Of a DNA stretch of 64,000 nucleotides, positions 26,660-35,538 are shown one piece after another. This stretch comes from Colwellia marinimaniae (GTDB lineage: Bacteria; Pseudomonadota; Gammaproteobacteria; Enterobacterales; Alteromonadaceae), in NCBI RefSeq assembly GCF_002207865.1, contig NZ_BDQM01000014.1:1-64000 (forward strand). The letters are read 5' to 3'. The position numbers and the translations under genes are program-made. Numbering within the stretch: the stretch's first letter is position 1; each line of letters begins with the position of its first letter. The notes beneath the pieces are model-generated. The model was not told where the DNA came from. It did not search any database and saw only the letters and a program-made list of their open reading frames with translations.

Positions 26660-27685
26660 ATGAAAATAGAGATAATTACCACACCAAATCAAGAATTAAA
26701 AGAAACTGGTTTTGGCAGTATTAATGCTTGCGAGGGCGTGTTGTCAGCCATACGAAAAATGGGCCATACTGTACAACTAACAGTCTGTAAAACAATGGCT
26801 GATTTAGATAATGTCATCGACAGATGTCCAGATTTAGTCGTTCTGGCGGTTAAATATATCGCTATCGATAATAATGGTGATATTTGGTTATCTGAATATT
26901 TTATGAGGCATAAAGTTAATTTTACTGGTTCCTTAAGGAATATATTGGAATTTGACTCCAATAAAGTGCTTGCTAAAACCATTTTACAAAATAAAGGCAT
27001 TGTTACCGCCAAATATTTTACCACGGTACCGGGTAAGTACCGTAGTGAAAATGAATTGCCGATTAAATTTCCTTTGTTCTTGAAACCCATAGATGCAGCC
27101 AATGGCAATGGTATTGACGATTCATCATGGGTGGTGAATTTTTCAGAATTTGAAGCTAAGGTTTTATCACTATATACGTTATTTTCTCAGCCTATACTGG
27201 TTGAAGAATATTTGGACGGTCGAGAATTTACAGTGGCCATAATAAGTAAATCTAATGGCGAATTCATTGTTGCTGCCATTGAAATTATTCCACCTGAATC
27301 AAAAAATGGCCTGAGAATTTTAGGGCATAAAGTTAAAAATGATAATAGCGAAGCATTGAAAAAAATTGATAATAATCAAATGTTAAATAAAGTGAAGCAA
27401 CTTGCCCTTAATTCTTTTATTAACCTTGGCATAAGAGATTTTGCACGAATAGACATTAAATCAAACAAGAATGGCGAGTGTTTTTTTATGGAGGCTAATC
27501 TTGTTCCAGGCTTGACTCCAGATTCTAGTTATTTTCCAAAATCATGTGAAATGGAATTTGGCTTAAGCTATGATAAAGTAATCCAATTAATGTTAGATAA
27601 TGCGCTTTATCGAGCTCAGTTTTTCCCCACGGTAAGTCATTTAATAACACCGCCAATAATGGCAGAGCAGGTCTCAGGCTTTTAG
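26660..27685 (+). CDS. ATP-grasp ligase (D-Ala-D-Ala ligase-like)
   Basis: A 341-residue ATP-grasp enzyme. Motifs follow the D-Ala-D-Ala ligase order: D-S-N-K-V-L-A-K, F-P-L-F-L-K-P-I-D-A-A-N-G-N-G-I (glycine-rich loop), V-E-E-Y-L-D-G-R-E-F-T-V, and the metal-binding F-M-E-A-N-L-V-P-G-L-T-P. It does not look like Ddl itself: it is away from the mur/fts cluster and lacks the usual N-terminal G-G-x-S-x-E. It more likely joins an unknown acid to an amine. AGGAAA lies 8 bases upstream of the ATG at 26660; an earlier start at 26582 adds only low-complexity sequence. Confidence 0.8.
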   Translation: MKIEIITTPNQELKETGFGSINACEGVLSAIRKMGHTVQLTVCKTMADLDNVIDRCPDLVVLAVKYIAIDNNGDIWLSEYFMRHKVNFTGSLRNILEFDSNKVLAKTILQNKGIVTAKYFTTVPGKYRSENELPIKFPLFLKPIDAANGNGIDDSSWVVNFSEFEAKVLSLYTLFSQPILVEEYLDGREFTVAIISKSNGEFIVAAIEIIPPESKNGLRILGHKVKNDNSEALKKIDNNQMLNKVKQLALNSFINLGIRDFARIDIKSNKNGECFFMEANLVPGLTPDSSYFPKSCEMEFGLSYDKVIQLMLDNALYRAQFFPTVSHLITPPIMAEQVSGF

Positions 27686-27830
27686 TTGATAATATCAGCT
27701 AGAATGGCGACAAATTATTGCACTATTGCCAGTTAAAAGCAGCTCAGCCGTAATGAACTGAATAAGGTCTGGGCTAATTAACAAAACCTGTGATACCCAC
27801 CCCAAGCCTTAGACCAAAGCAATAAAATAA

Positions 27831-27971
27831 CATGCCTATGCACTTGGCTCAGGATCGTCATCCCCGTGGTGTTTTAATCGGGGATGCAGTGTATAAAGAG
27901 CAATGGATCTTCGATTAGAAACTTCGAAGATGACGTTTACAAAGAGTTCCTGAGTAAACTACATAGGCATG
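27831..27971 (+). mobile_element. MITE-like repeat, family 1, copy B (short form)
   Basis: A 141-bp element, nearly identical to copy A, with ends CATGCCTATG / CATAGGCATG. It is flanked by the perfect 8-bp direct repeat TAAAATAA (27823-27830 and 27972-27979). It is in the same orientation as copy A and differs from it by a few substitutions and one inserted base in CTTGGCTCAGG. Confidence 0.87.
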
Positions 27972-28075
27972 TAAAATAAAGCTGACGCCCTGAGCAAGTA
28001 ACACTTTTAAATTGGCTATATTGATGGCATATTCAATAGCATAGGATACTTCGAGGGGCAGGCACTGTTTAATCG

Positions 28076-28285
28076 TTATTCACAGAGTTATCCACAATTA
28101 ATGTTAAAATCCATCGGTAAGTCACTGTTCAACCAGTAAGCGACAAGTGAGTGAAAAAGAGGCAGTCAGTGACTTATTCATCGAATAATTTACTATTTAC
28201 TGGATAAAAAAATAAGATGTACTACACTTTGTCAATTGCTTTTCTGCTTAGCTTATCTTTTCTTGTTTGAAAAAACTTTTCCACA
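28076..28285 (+). promoter_or_regulatory. DnaA-box-like sites in a long non-coding stretch
   Basis: Three matches to TT(A/T)TNCACA occur: TTATTCACA at 28076, TTATCCACA (the strongest DnaA-box form) at 28088 and TTTTCCACA at 28277. Between the second and third lies an inverted repeat, TAAGTCACTG / CAGTGACTTA (28118-28176). The full gap 27686-28623 has no other gene. Clusters like this occur at origins, DnaA-titration sites and DnaA-regulated promoters, but dnaA, dnaN or gidA are not adjacent, so an origin is unlikely. Confidence 0.4.
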
Positions 28286-28623
28286 ACCACTCAGCGCCTA
28301 AATAGCCATTGAATAAGCCGCTCCTTTGATAAAACCTCTCTGCTGACCCTATGTTCCTGCTGCCGTTAATTTAGCAACTAGGCTAAACGTGCTCGCGACC
28401 TTGTCGACAGTACGTGCTTGCTTTGGTTAAGGGATATAAACATGGCTTTGAGCTAAGGCAGACAGGTGTGGACAAAGTGGACCTTAGCGAAAATATTTTA
28501 TCAATAGTTTTTCTAATACGTTATTATATCTCTTCCATTAAGTTTGTCACCTTGTACCTCGAAGTTGAACGGGTATATTAAGGTAACTCTTGCAAAAAAC
28601 ATATAATTCTCTAAAACGATATC

Positions 28624-29568
28624 ATGACAAGAAAAATATTAACGTTGAATCTGAAAAGAAAAAAAGTCGCCACCCCCGTCAAAGAAGTACTTAAGGAAGT
28701 ACCTCATATTGATCCACAAAAGCGTTTTTCTAATGGCGTAGCGATCAACCCTCATCAGTGTATTCGCCTAGAATTAGGTTCTCAGCAACTCTCCACCCGA
28801 GCGATAGATTTGTTCACGCCAATTGGCATGGGTCAGCGAGGTTTGATTGTAGCTCCGCCAGGCTCGGGCAAAACAACCCTGTTAAAACATATATGTCAGG
28901 CGGTAGGGGCAGCTTATCCCAAAATAAAGCTGTATGCGTTACTCATTGATGAGCGTCCAGAAGAAGTGACCGACTTTAAGCGCAGCGTACCAGCAACAGT
29001 ATATGCCTCATCCACGGATGAAACTTATGAACAACACGTCCGTGTAGCCAATGACCTACTTAAAATCGCGCGCCAGCAAGCGGGCGAAGGTCACGATGTC
29101 ATGATTGTCATTGATTCGCTCACTCGGCTAACACGAGTACATAATGCTAGTCAAAAGAGCAGCGGTCGTACCATGTCGGGTGGGCTTGATGCTAGAGCAA
29201 TGGAAATACCACGAAAACTGTTTGGCGCAGCGAGAAAAATTGAGCATGGTGGCTCACTTACCATTATAGCGACCATACTTGTTGATACTGGTAGCCGAAT
29301 GGACCAGGTGATATTTGAGGAGTTCAAGGGCACGGGGAATATGGAAATCGTTTTATCACGAGAAGCGGCAAATCAACGAATCTTTCCTGCGCTGGATATT
29401 GCTAAAAGTAGCACCCGTCGTGAGGAGTTACTGCTTAATTCGAAGGAACTCGACAAGATAAGAATATTGCGCAGGGCACTTACCAGTCTTAAACCTGCAG
29501 AAGGTGCAAGTAAACTTGTGGAGTTACTGGAGAAATACCCAACGAATGCTGAGCTGCTGAACCGCTAG
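28624..29568 (+). CDS. Short Rho-like RNA-dependent ATPase lacking the primary RNA-binding domain
   Basis: A 314-residue paralogue of transcription terminator Rho. The motor domain is complete: Walker A A-P-P-G-S-G-K-T at 77-84, L-L-I-D-E-R-P-E-E-V-T, the Q-loop S-S-G-R-T-M-S-G-G-L-D-A, F-K-G-T-G-N-M-E, the R-loop and arginine finger Arg265. Aligned at constant offset to E. coli Rho, it starts near residue 100, so the helical bundle and nearly all of the cold-shock-like primary RNA site are missing. In their place is a short basic tail (K-R-K-K near residue 11). It could be a Rho inhibitor, a mixed-hexamer subunit or a separate motor. The ATG at 28624 has no strong ribosome-binding site. Confidence 0.88.
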   Translation: MTRKILTLNLKRKKVATPVKEVLKEVPHIDPQKRFSNGVAINPHQCIRLELGSQQLSTRAIDLFTPIGMGQRGLIVAPPGSGKTTLLKHICQAVGAAYPKIKLYALLIDERPEEVTDFKRSVPATVYASSTDETYEQHVRVANDLLKIARQQAGEGHDVMIVIDSLTRLTRVHNASQKSSGRTMSGGLDARAMEIPRKLFGAARKIEHGGSLTIIATILVDTGSRMDQVIFEEFKGTGNMEIVLSREAANQRIFPALDIAKSSTRREELLLNSKELDKIRILRRALTSLKPAEGASKLVELLEKYPTNAELLNR

Positions 29569-29958
29569 TAACAAAAAGTCAACAGAGCGCTAAGGCAATG
29601 AATTCTATCCTTTGTTGCTCTGGTAAGCTTAGCTATAATGCCTGCGTTTTTATTGGCGGGCAATCAGGTTTTCCTCCAGTACCCCATGATTTAATTAACC
29701 CAGTATTATTCTTAGCAAGTCTTGCCCAAGCTTAAATCCTTAATATTCCTTTGGTGGCACTTGCGGCCATATCTTATAGCAATCGAACTGATTTATTACT
29801 CATTAGCAAACTAATAACATCAAAGAATTCATAATATATAGAATTCTATGGATAGGTGTTCTATAAAATAGAGTAGCTATACCCGTTACCCATCAAAGAA
29901 GCGTTTGAGCAACAGCACTTCATCGTTGCTGAAACTTATAATGACGCGACATGGATGG

Positions 29959-30034
29959 AATGCAGACGGTACAGGAAGTACCTTATACGGATAATGCAGA
30001 CGGTACAGGAAGTACCTTATACGGATAATGCAGG
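29959..30034 (+). repeat. 34-bp tandem repeat upstream of the VOC gene
   Basis: Two full 34-bp units start at 29959 and 29993, with a third partial unit from 30027. Each contains GGTACAGGAAGTACC, itself a GGTAC/GTACC palindrome. A 14-bp direct repeat (TTATCCTGAGCATA) follows near 30040-30070. The 627-base gap 29569-30195 holds no other gene; a few short hydrophobic frames near 29640-29780 may be decayed coding sequence. Confidence 0.85.
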
Positions 30035-30195
30035 AGCAATTATCCTGAGCATATTATCCTGAGCATATTCTGCTGAATAACCATTATTTCATCACAGCGC
30101 CTTGAATTGAAATTGCTCAAGCACTCTGAAATATGCATATTGAATGGTCACGGGTATATAGTTCACAGCTTTAATATAAAAATAAGGGGAAATTT

Positions 30196-30636
30196 ATGTC
30201 CAACTGTTTTCATCTTGCCATTCCTGCAGGAGATTTAAATTTGGCTAAAAACTTTTATTGCGAGGTACTTGGTTGTAAGAGTGGCAATAGCGAAAAGCAC
30301 CGTTGGCTTGACATTGATTTTTGGGGTAATGAATTGACGCTACACCAAAGTGAGGAAAGTTTACCCAAAGTACGGCATGATGTGGACATGGGTGCGGTAC
30401 TTGTTCCCCACTTTGGTATACATTTACCTGAGCGGGAGTTTCAAGCCTTAAAAGCGCGTATTGAAGCGGCTGGTCTGGTCTATTTAGACCCGCCTTATCG
30501 TCGTTTTATCGACAGTGAATATGAACAAGAAACCTTTTTTATTGCCGATCCGAACGGAAATATTCTTGAAATGAAAACCATGGTCAACCCTAAGGTTTTG
30601 TTCAAAGTTGAAAGCGCTAACATGCTTAACCATTAA
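30196..30636 (+). CDS. VOC (glyoxalase/dioxygenase) superfamily protein
   Basis: A 146-residue single-copy vicinal oxygen chelate protein with two beta-alpha-beta-beta-beta units. Likely metal ligands are His6 (F-H-L-A-I-P), the His of H-F-G-I-H-L-P near residue 75 and the Glu of N-I-L-E-M-K near residue 126. D-L-N-L-A-K-N-F-Y-C-E-V-L-G-C is the typical first helix and F-I-A-D-P-N-G-N the typical last strand. The reaction cannot be assigned. AGGGGAAA lies 7 bases upstream of the ATG. The MFS transporter gene begins 47 bases downstream, so the two probably share a transcript. Confidence 0.82.
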   Translation: MSNCFHLAIPAGDLNLAKNFYCEVLGCKSGNSEKHRWLDIDFWGNELTLHQSEESLPKVRHDVDMGAVLVPHFGIHLPEREFQALKARIEAAGLVYLDPPYRRFIDSEYEQETFFIADPNGNILEMKTMVNPKVLFKVESANMLNH

Positions 30637-30683
30637 CGCTAAGCGAGTCATCGGCTATATTGCCGACAGTTCAGGGAGTGATT

Positions 30684-32042
30684 ATGTCTAACCGAACCCG
30701 ACAACAGATCAATATTATCGTTGCCATGTATCTAGGTTATGCCGCCATGATGATTTGTCGTCAAATGGTCACCATTCTCAGTCCTGCCTTACTTGCCGAT
30801 GAAACTTTAGCGTTAAGCAAAACAAACCTTGGCGACTTTGCTGCTTATGGCACCTTAGGAGCCCTGATTGGTAAACTTATTTGGGGACCCCTTGCCGACA
30901 AGATTGGCGGTAGAATTACTATTTTAATGGGAATTTTTCTTACCGCGCTATTTATCATAGCCTTTGGACTTTCAGCCAATGTCATGGCCTTTACGGGCTG
31001 TTCATTTCTGCTTTACTGCACAAAATCCTCTGGCTGGCCCGGTATGACTAAATTGATCGGTCAGTGGTATCACCCGCAACATTATGGACGAGTGTGGAGT
31101 ATTCTCGCGACCAGCTCAAGATTTAGTGTGGTGTTGGCCACTTTTTTCTTTGGTTGGCTGTTGAGCTTTATGCCTTGGCGAACCGTGGCCTTCATTGCGG
31201 CTGCTTTAGCGTTGATAATTTTTATCGGCTGCTATGTTTACCTGAAAGAGAAGCCAGATAATCCAGCATTTTTCAAAGAAAATGAAAGCCATAGCGATAA
31301 CAAAGGTGATAACAAAGACAATCACAAAACTGACAATTCAGTGCAGGCTAGGGCAGAAAAACAAGCGCTGGATAACAAATATAATCACCCACTTAAAGAC
31401 ACCGACACGATTGCTGGACTGGTGGCCTTTGCAAAAAGCCCCAGAGTTTGGCTGGTGGTGATCATGTTGATGGTGCTTACTTGCATGATGGCCTTTTTGG
31501 ACTTTGTTGCGGTTTATCTGATGGAAAGCTATCAACTGAGCCCCTCTAAAGCCGCAATGGCCTCGACCGTCTTTCCCATTGGCTCTTTGACTGGTCTGTT
31601 GGCCGCAATCGCCTTTTATGACCGCTGTTCAAAGCGAGGCATTAGGACAGTATTAACCATAGCGCTGATACTTAGTTTATTGAGCGTGCTTACTTTGCAG
31701 TATTTACCCTGGTTTAATTTGAGTGCACAAATGAACTTCTCGGTAGCGCTGGGCGCAATATTTTTGTTCGCTTTTTCAATTTCCCCTGCCTATTACTTAC
31801 CTATGTCGATATTCTCTATTGAATACGGCGGTCCCCATAGTGCGACTTTGGTGTGTTTAATTGACGCCTTTGGTTTTGCTGCTAGTGCAACTTTTGCTTT
31901 CATTGGCGGCAGACTGGCAGATAGCGCCGGTGGCTGGTCTAGCTTTATCAATATGCTCATCTTGATTTCTGCCGTTGGCATATTGTCTGTATGGGCCTTT
32001 ATGCACGCAGAATATAGAGCGGCAAAGCAGTCAGTTGAATAA
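30684..32042 (+). CDS. Major facilitator superfamily transporter
   Basis: A 452-residue inner-membrane carrier with 12 predicted segments and a hydrophilic central loop (about residues 195-235, rich in Asn, Asp, Lys and Ser). The first loop has the MFS motif G-P-L-A-D-K-I-G-G-R. The N-terminal half (Y-A-A-M-M-I-C-R-Q and S-G-W-P-G-M-T-K-L-I-G-Q-W-Y) resembles the organophosphate:phosphate antiporter/UhpC group, so a phosphorylated or carboxylated substrate is possible. The ATG at 30684 follows AGGGAG; an earlier TTG at 30660 is less likely. It follows the VOC gene. Confidence 0.85.
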   Translation: MSNRTRQQINIIVAMYLGYAAMMICRQMVTILSPALLADETLALSKTNLGDFAAYGTLGALIGKLIWGPLADKIGGRITILMGIFLTALFIIAFGLSANVMAFTGCSFLLYCTKSSGWPGMTKLIGQWYHPQHYGRVWSILATSSRFSVVLATFFFGWLLSFMPWRTVAFIAAALALIIFIGCYVYLKEKPDNPAFFKENESHSDNKGDNKDNHKTDNSVQARAEKQALDNKYNHPLKDTDTIAGLVAFAKSPRVWLVVIMLMVLTCMMAFLDFVAVYLMESYQLSPSKAAMASTVFPIGSLTGLLAAIAFYDRCSKRGIRTVLTIALILSLLSVLTLQYLPWFNLSAQMNFSVALGAIFLFAFSISPAYYLPMSIFSIEYGGPHSATLVCLIDAFGFAASATFAFIGGRLADSAGGWSSFINMLILISAVGILSVWAFMHAEYRAAKQSVE

Positions 32043-32197
32043 TGGACTTAATTAAGGCCGCAGAGTAACAAAGTTTGCTCGTTGCTAACGGCAGTGAGCT
32101 TATTAGCTAGTTAGCTAGGCGCTAATCGCACTGTTTTAGCTATAATTTAACCTAGCACTTGGTAAAGCCGAACTGGATTTACAGTAAAATATTCAAG

Positions 32198-32779
32198 CTA
32201 GAATAACTCGATTTCATCTTCTTCAGAAGCAATTTTATTTGCCATATCTAGGTTAAATTCAATTAAAGCTTCTTCAATGGGCACGCCAGATATAACCTTA
32301 TCAAACATTTGCCGTTCTTCTTCCATAGTATATTTACTGCGGATTGTTTCTTGTAATCCTTGCCAAGCAATAGGCGAATATAAATCTGTTGGGTTACTAA
32401 TAAGTGCGGTTAAAGCACTGAGACTTTGACTGACATGATCTAACCTTTGGCTGAGTTTATCGTAAAACTGAAAGGCGATTATAGCTGAATGTACTTTATC
32501 CAAGGCAGTTGACGTAGAGCCTTCAATTATTAACTTCATTTTTTCACTACTTTCATCTTTTTGATTTAATTGGGCAATGGAGCTCTGAATATCACTTAAA
32601 TTGGTGGCAAGACCGGTAAATGATTTAGATAAAGTTGAAACAGAAGAGTTACCCTCATTCATCGATTGATCAATTTGAGTCACTGCCAAGTTAAGCATGA
32701 CGATAGTTTCTTTTAATTGGCTCCAGTCTAAGTCCGGACGAGAAGAGGTTGAGCCAGATAAAACATTCATATTATACAT
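32198..32779 (-). CDS. Helical CheZ-like protein of unknown function
   Basis: A 193-residue acidic, nearly all-helical protein with likely coiled coils. A central block (A-F-Q-F-Y-D-K-L-S-Q-R-L-D-H-V-S) and an acidic C-terminal tail ending D-E-I-E-L-F recall CheZ-type phosphatases, whose C-terminus binds CheY. The catalytic Gln/Asp pattern is not certain, and no chemotaxis genes are nearby, so this is a weak suggestion. An internal ATG at 32770 (M-N-V-L-S-G) has CAGGG at better spacing than the ATG at 32779 and may be the true start. Confidence 0.55.
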   Translation of the reverse strand: MYNMNVLSGSTSSRPDLDWSQLKETIVMLNLAVTQIDQSMNEGNSSVSTLSKSFTGLATNLSDIQSSIAQLNQKDESSEKMKLIIEGSTSTALDKVHSAIIAFQFYDKLSQRLDHVSQSLSALTALISNPTDLYSPIAWQGLQETIRSKYTMEEERQMFDKVISGVPIEEALIEFNLDMANKIASEEDEIELF

Positions 32780-33046
32780 CCCTGTGCTAATTAAATTAAA
32801 AATTAAGGTGAAGAATGGTAATTATAGAAGTAAATGAGATTTTTCTAGGATTAAATTATTTATTGGCACAAATGAAGCAATATCAAGGCTCAACACTGAC
32901 CGTTGATGCCATGCAAAGGTTTAGTTACTGTTTGAGTCAGAGCTAACGGGCGATAAAAAAAGCAACTGGAACGTTGCTATTTCAGGGGTAAATAAAGGCA
33001 AAGGGCAGCGTTAGTTTGCAAGGTCAACTGCCCTTAATAGCGTCAG

Positions 33047-35398
33047 CTAAAAATTATAATCAACTTGTATGCCATATACCGCAGGGCGATCAACAAAGCC
33101 ATAAAAAGTATCAGTGCCAAAAGTACTGCCTGATAATGGGTTATTACCCACATAGGTCAATACTTCTGCATTGGTCATGTTTTTAGCAAATAGTGCAATG
33201 TTCCACTGTTCACTTTCAAGGGCAATACGCATATCGACTTTGTTGTAAGCGTCAATTTCATAAAGTGGATTTAAGTTAACATCAACATTCTGTTTTGCCG
33301 AGTGGTAAAGCCCAAGCGTAGTTCGAAAATATTCAAAACCCAAGAATGAAATATCAGTGAAATAGTCAAAACCGATACTGGCAGTGACTTTAGGGGTAAA
33401 TTGCCCAGACTTGCCAGTGTAATCACAAAGTTGATTGCCATCAGCGCCCATATCACCATCGGGTACTTGTCTGCTATGACAGTTGCCATTAGTGAAGTCG
33501 GTATATTCATGGTCTAAATAAGCGATACCATATTGCATTGATAAACCATCGAACAATATCCAACGACCTTCAATTTCAACACCTTGCACCACGGTCTCTT
33601 TGGCATTACCGACATTAAAACCAAGTACACCATCAAATTGGCTGACTTGTAAGTTGTCGTATTCGGTGCGGTAAAACGCTAAGTTTATCTCTAAAGTATC
33701 ATCGAGTATTAATGACTTTACCCCCAATTCATAAGCCGTTGCTTCTTCTTCGCCAAATTCCCACGAATTGACGTTATTGGCTCTGGCATCAAAGCCACCT
33801 GCCTTAAAACCTGTGGTGGCAGAAGCGTAGAGCATAATTTTATCATCAATTTTATAACTGACATTAATCAGCGGAGTAAAAGAGTTCTCATCACGTTGAC
33901 CGGTTAAGTTATGACCTTGGGGTGATAAAGGGCTTTGCTCGCTTTGAATACCAAAAACAGCATCAAATAAAGCCGGTGCCATGGGATCTTCAGTAATATC
34001 ACCGGTACTTAAGTCGGTAATATTCATCACGCGAGAAGATGTTTTCTCTTCACTGGTAAAACGAGCACCTAAGGTAAGTGTTAAGGCATCGGTGAAATGA
34101 TAACGACCTTGGAAAAATGCCGACCACATATCGCTATCTAACTGATAGTTTCGACCCGCAGCTTGTCCGGTCATAGGTGCGAGAGCACCACCCGAGATTA
34201 AACCTAAAATACTGTTGCTAGGTATAATGATATTATCATCAAAGGCAAGTTCACTGGTTTGATAAAATAGCCCGCCTAGCCAATCAAATTTTTCTCCTAC
34301 CGGCGAGACTAATCTAATCTCTTGACTGAACTGCTGATACTCTTCATCAATAAATACTGAAAAGATAGGCGCGGCGGTGTAATCACAATCACAGGTTTCA
34401 ACAAAGTCATATGAAACGAAGCCCGATACCGAGGTGAGGGTGTAGTCGCCGAAGATGAAGTTAGCGGTTAACGTGGCATTATTTAAATTGTTAGTATTAC
34501 TTTCTTCGGCATCAGCTTGGCGCTGATAATTCAATGTACTGTCGGCTATTGCCTGAGGGTGGCCTAAAATTCCTAATATTTGGCTGAATGTTGCGCCAGG
34601 AATAGGGTAACCGTCAAGAGCCGGCTCATCTTGAATTACTTCTATTTGTCGACCAGTGCCATTAAACTCATCTCGTTCGACTTTAAATAAGAAGTTCATG
34701 GTATCGCTTGGCTCCCATAAAAGACTCAAACGCACAGCGCCTTCATCACGAATGGTCTCATCTCGCTCTTTAAAGGTGTTGTCAATATAGCCATCTTCTG
34801 AATAATGGCGAACGGCTAACCTTGCCGATAAAGTATCCGTCAGTGCACCAGAAACCATTGCAGTTAATTCAGTGGCGCCAATAGTCGGTTGATACTGCAA
34901 GCCAAGATGAATTTCGGTATCTTGGCTTGGTTTAGCCGAAGATAAATTCAGTGCACCAGCAACGGAGTTTTTACCAAACATTATCGATTGCGGACCTTTT
35001 AGCACTTCAATTCTTTCTAAATCTAGAAAGGGCATGCGCAGTAGTTGTTGTCGGCCATAATGGATACCGTCGATATACTGACCGACGGATTGTTCAAAAC
35101 CTTGGTTATTACCGGTACCTATACCGCGAATAAACATTTGTGTACTAATGCCGGTTTCTGTCATATGCAAATTAGGTACTGAATATTGTAAGTCATCAAT
35201 TTTTTCAATGCTTTTTTCTTTGATATCATCGGCGCTCAATACGTTCATTGATATCGGGGTGTCTTGCGCATTTTCCGATCTTTTTTGTGCCGTTACCTGA
35301 ATTACTTCTAATGTGACTAGATCTTGCGCGGTGGCCGCGTTAATGGCTACAGCACAGCCACTCAGGGCAAAGATGCTTTTTAATGCTAGGTTTTTCAT
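33047..35398 (-). CDS. TonB-dependent outer-membrane receptor
   Basis: A 783-residue outer-membrane receptor for TonB-driven uptake. Signal peptide M-K-N-L-A-L-K-S-I-F-A-L-S-G-C-A-V-A; the plug domain follows (E-V-I-Q-V-T-A-Q-K-R-S-E-N-A-Q-D-T-P-I-S), with L-K-G-P-Q-S-I-M-F-G-K-N-S-V-A-G-A-L. A 22-strand barrel ends with the terminal aromatic F in V-D-Y-N-F. The sequence is of the sphingomonad/Alteromonadales type often linked to carbohydrates, lipids or aromatic compounds rather than a classic siderophore receptor; the ligand is unknown. The gene is divergent from an AraC regulator, its likely controller. Confidence 0.9.
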   Translation of the reverse strand: MKNLALKSIFALSGCAVAINAATAQDLVTLEVIQVTAQKRSENAQDTPISMNVLSADDIKEKSIEKIDDLQYSVPNLHMTETGISTQMFIRGIGTGNNQGFEQSVGQYIDGIHYGRQQLLRMPFLDLERIEVLKGPQSIMFGKNSVAGALNLSSAKPSQDTEIHLGLQYQPTIGATELTAMVSGALTDTLSARLAVRHYSEDGYIDNTFKERDETIRDEGAVRLSLLWEPSDTMNFLFKVERDEFNGTGRQIEVIQDEPALDGYPIPGATFSQILGILGHPQAIADSTLNYQRQADAEESNTNNLNNATLTANFIFGDYTLTSVSGFVSYDFVETCDCDYTAAPIFSVFIDEEYQQFSQEIRLVSPVGEKFDWLGGLFYQTSELAFDDNIIIPSNSILGLISGGALAPMTGQAAGRNYQLDSDMWSAFFQGRYHFTDALTLTLGARFTSEEKTSSRVMNITDLSTGDITEDPMAPALFDAVFGIQSEQSPLSPQGHNLTGQRDENSFTPLINVSYKIDDKIMLYASATTGFKAGGFDARANNVNSWEFGEEEATAYELGVKSLILDDTLEINLAFYRTEYDNLQVSQFDGVLGFNVGNAKETVVQGVEIEGRWILFDGLSMQYGIAYLDHEYTDFTNGNCHSRQVPDGDMGADGNQLCDYTGKSGQFTPKVTASIGFDYFTDISFLGFEYFRTTLGLYHSAKQNVDVNLNPLYEIDAYNKVDMRIALESEQWNIALFAKNMTNAEVLTYVGNNPLSGSTFGTDTFYGFVDRPAVYGIQVDYNF

Positions 35399-35474
35399 GT
35401 TATCTCACTCTCTTATTATAATTTTTAATCATCGTTATCACTAATAATATAAAGAGGAGTTATAGTGAAAATAA

Positions 35475-35507
35475 GGTGAATAGCGGTCAATTTGAGGTGA
35501 TATACGG
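35475..35507 (+). promoter_or_regulatory. Candidate AraC-type operator (direct repeats)
   Basis: GGTGAATAGCGG (35475) and GGTGATATACGG (35496) form an 8/12-identical direct repeat spaced 21 bases apart, exactly two helical turns. This is the geometry used by AraC-family dimers. It lies between the divergent TonB receptor and AraC genes. Confidence 0.45.
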
Positions 35508-35538
35508 GCTATTTGATGGTTAACTGGTGTCAAATAGC
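35508..35538. promoter_or_regulatory. Inverted repeat over the araC-type start
   Basis: GCTATTTGA / TCAAATAGC (9 bp, 13-nt spacer) spans the GTG at 35527 and sits next to the direct repeats. Either it is an autoregulatory operator or translation really begins at the ATG at 35557. Confidence 0.4.

Noticed and set aside
28076..28285. Replication origin
   Set aside because: Only three DnaA-box-like sites, no A/T-rich unwinding repeats recognised and none of dnaA, dnaN, recF, gyrB, gidA or mioC nearby.
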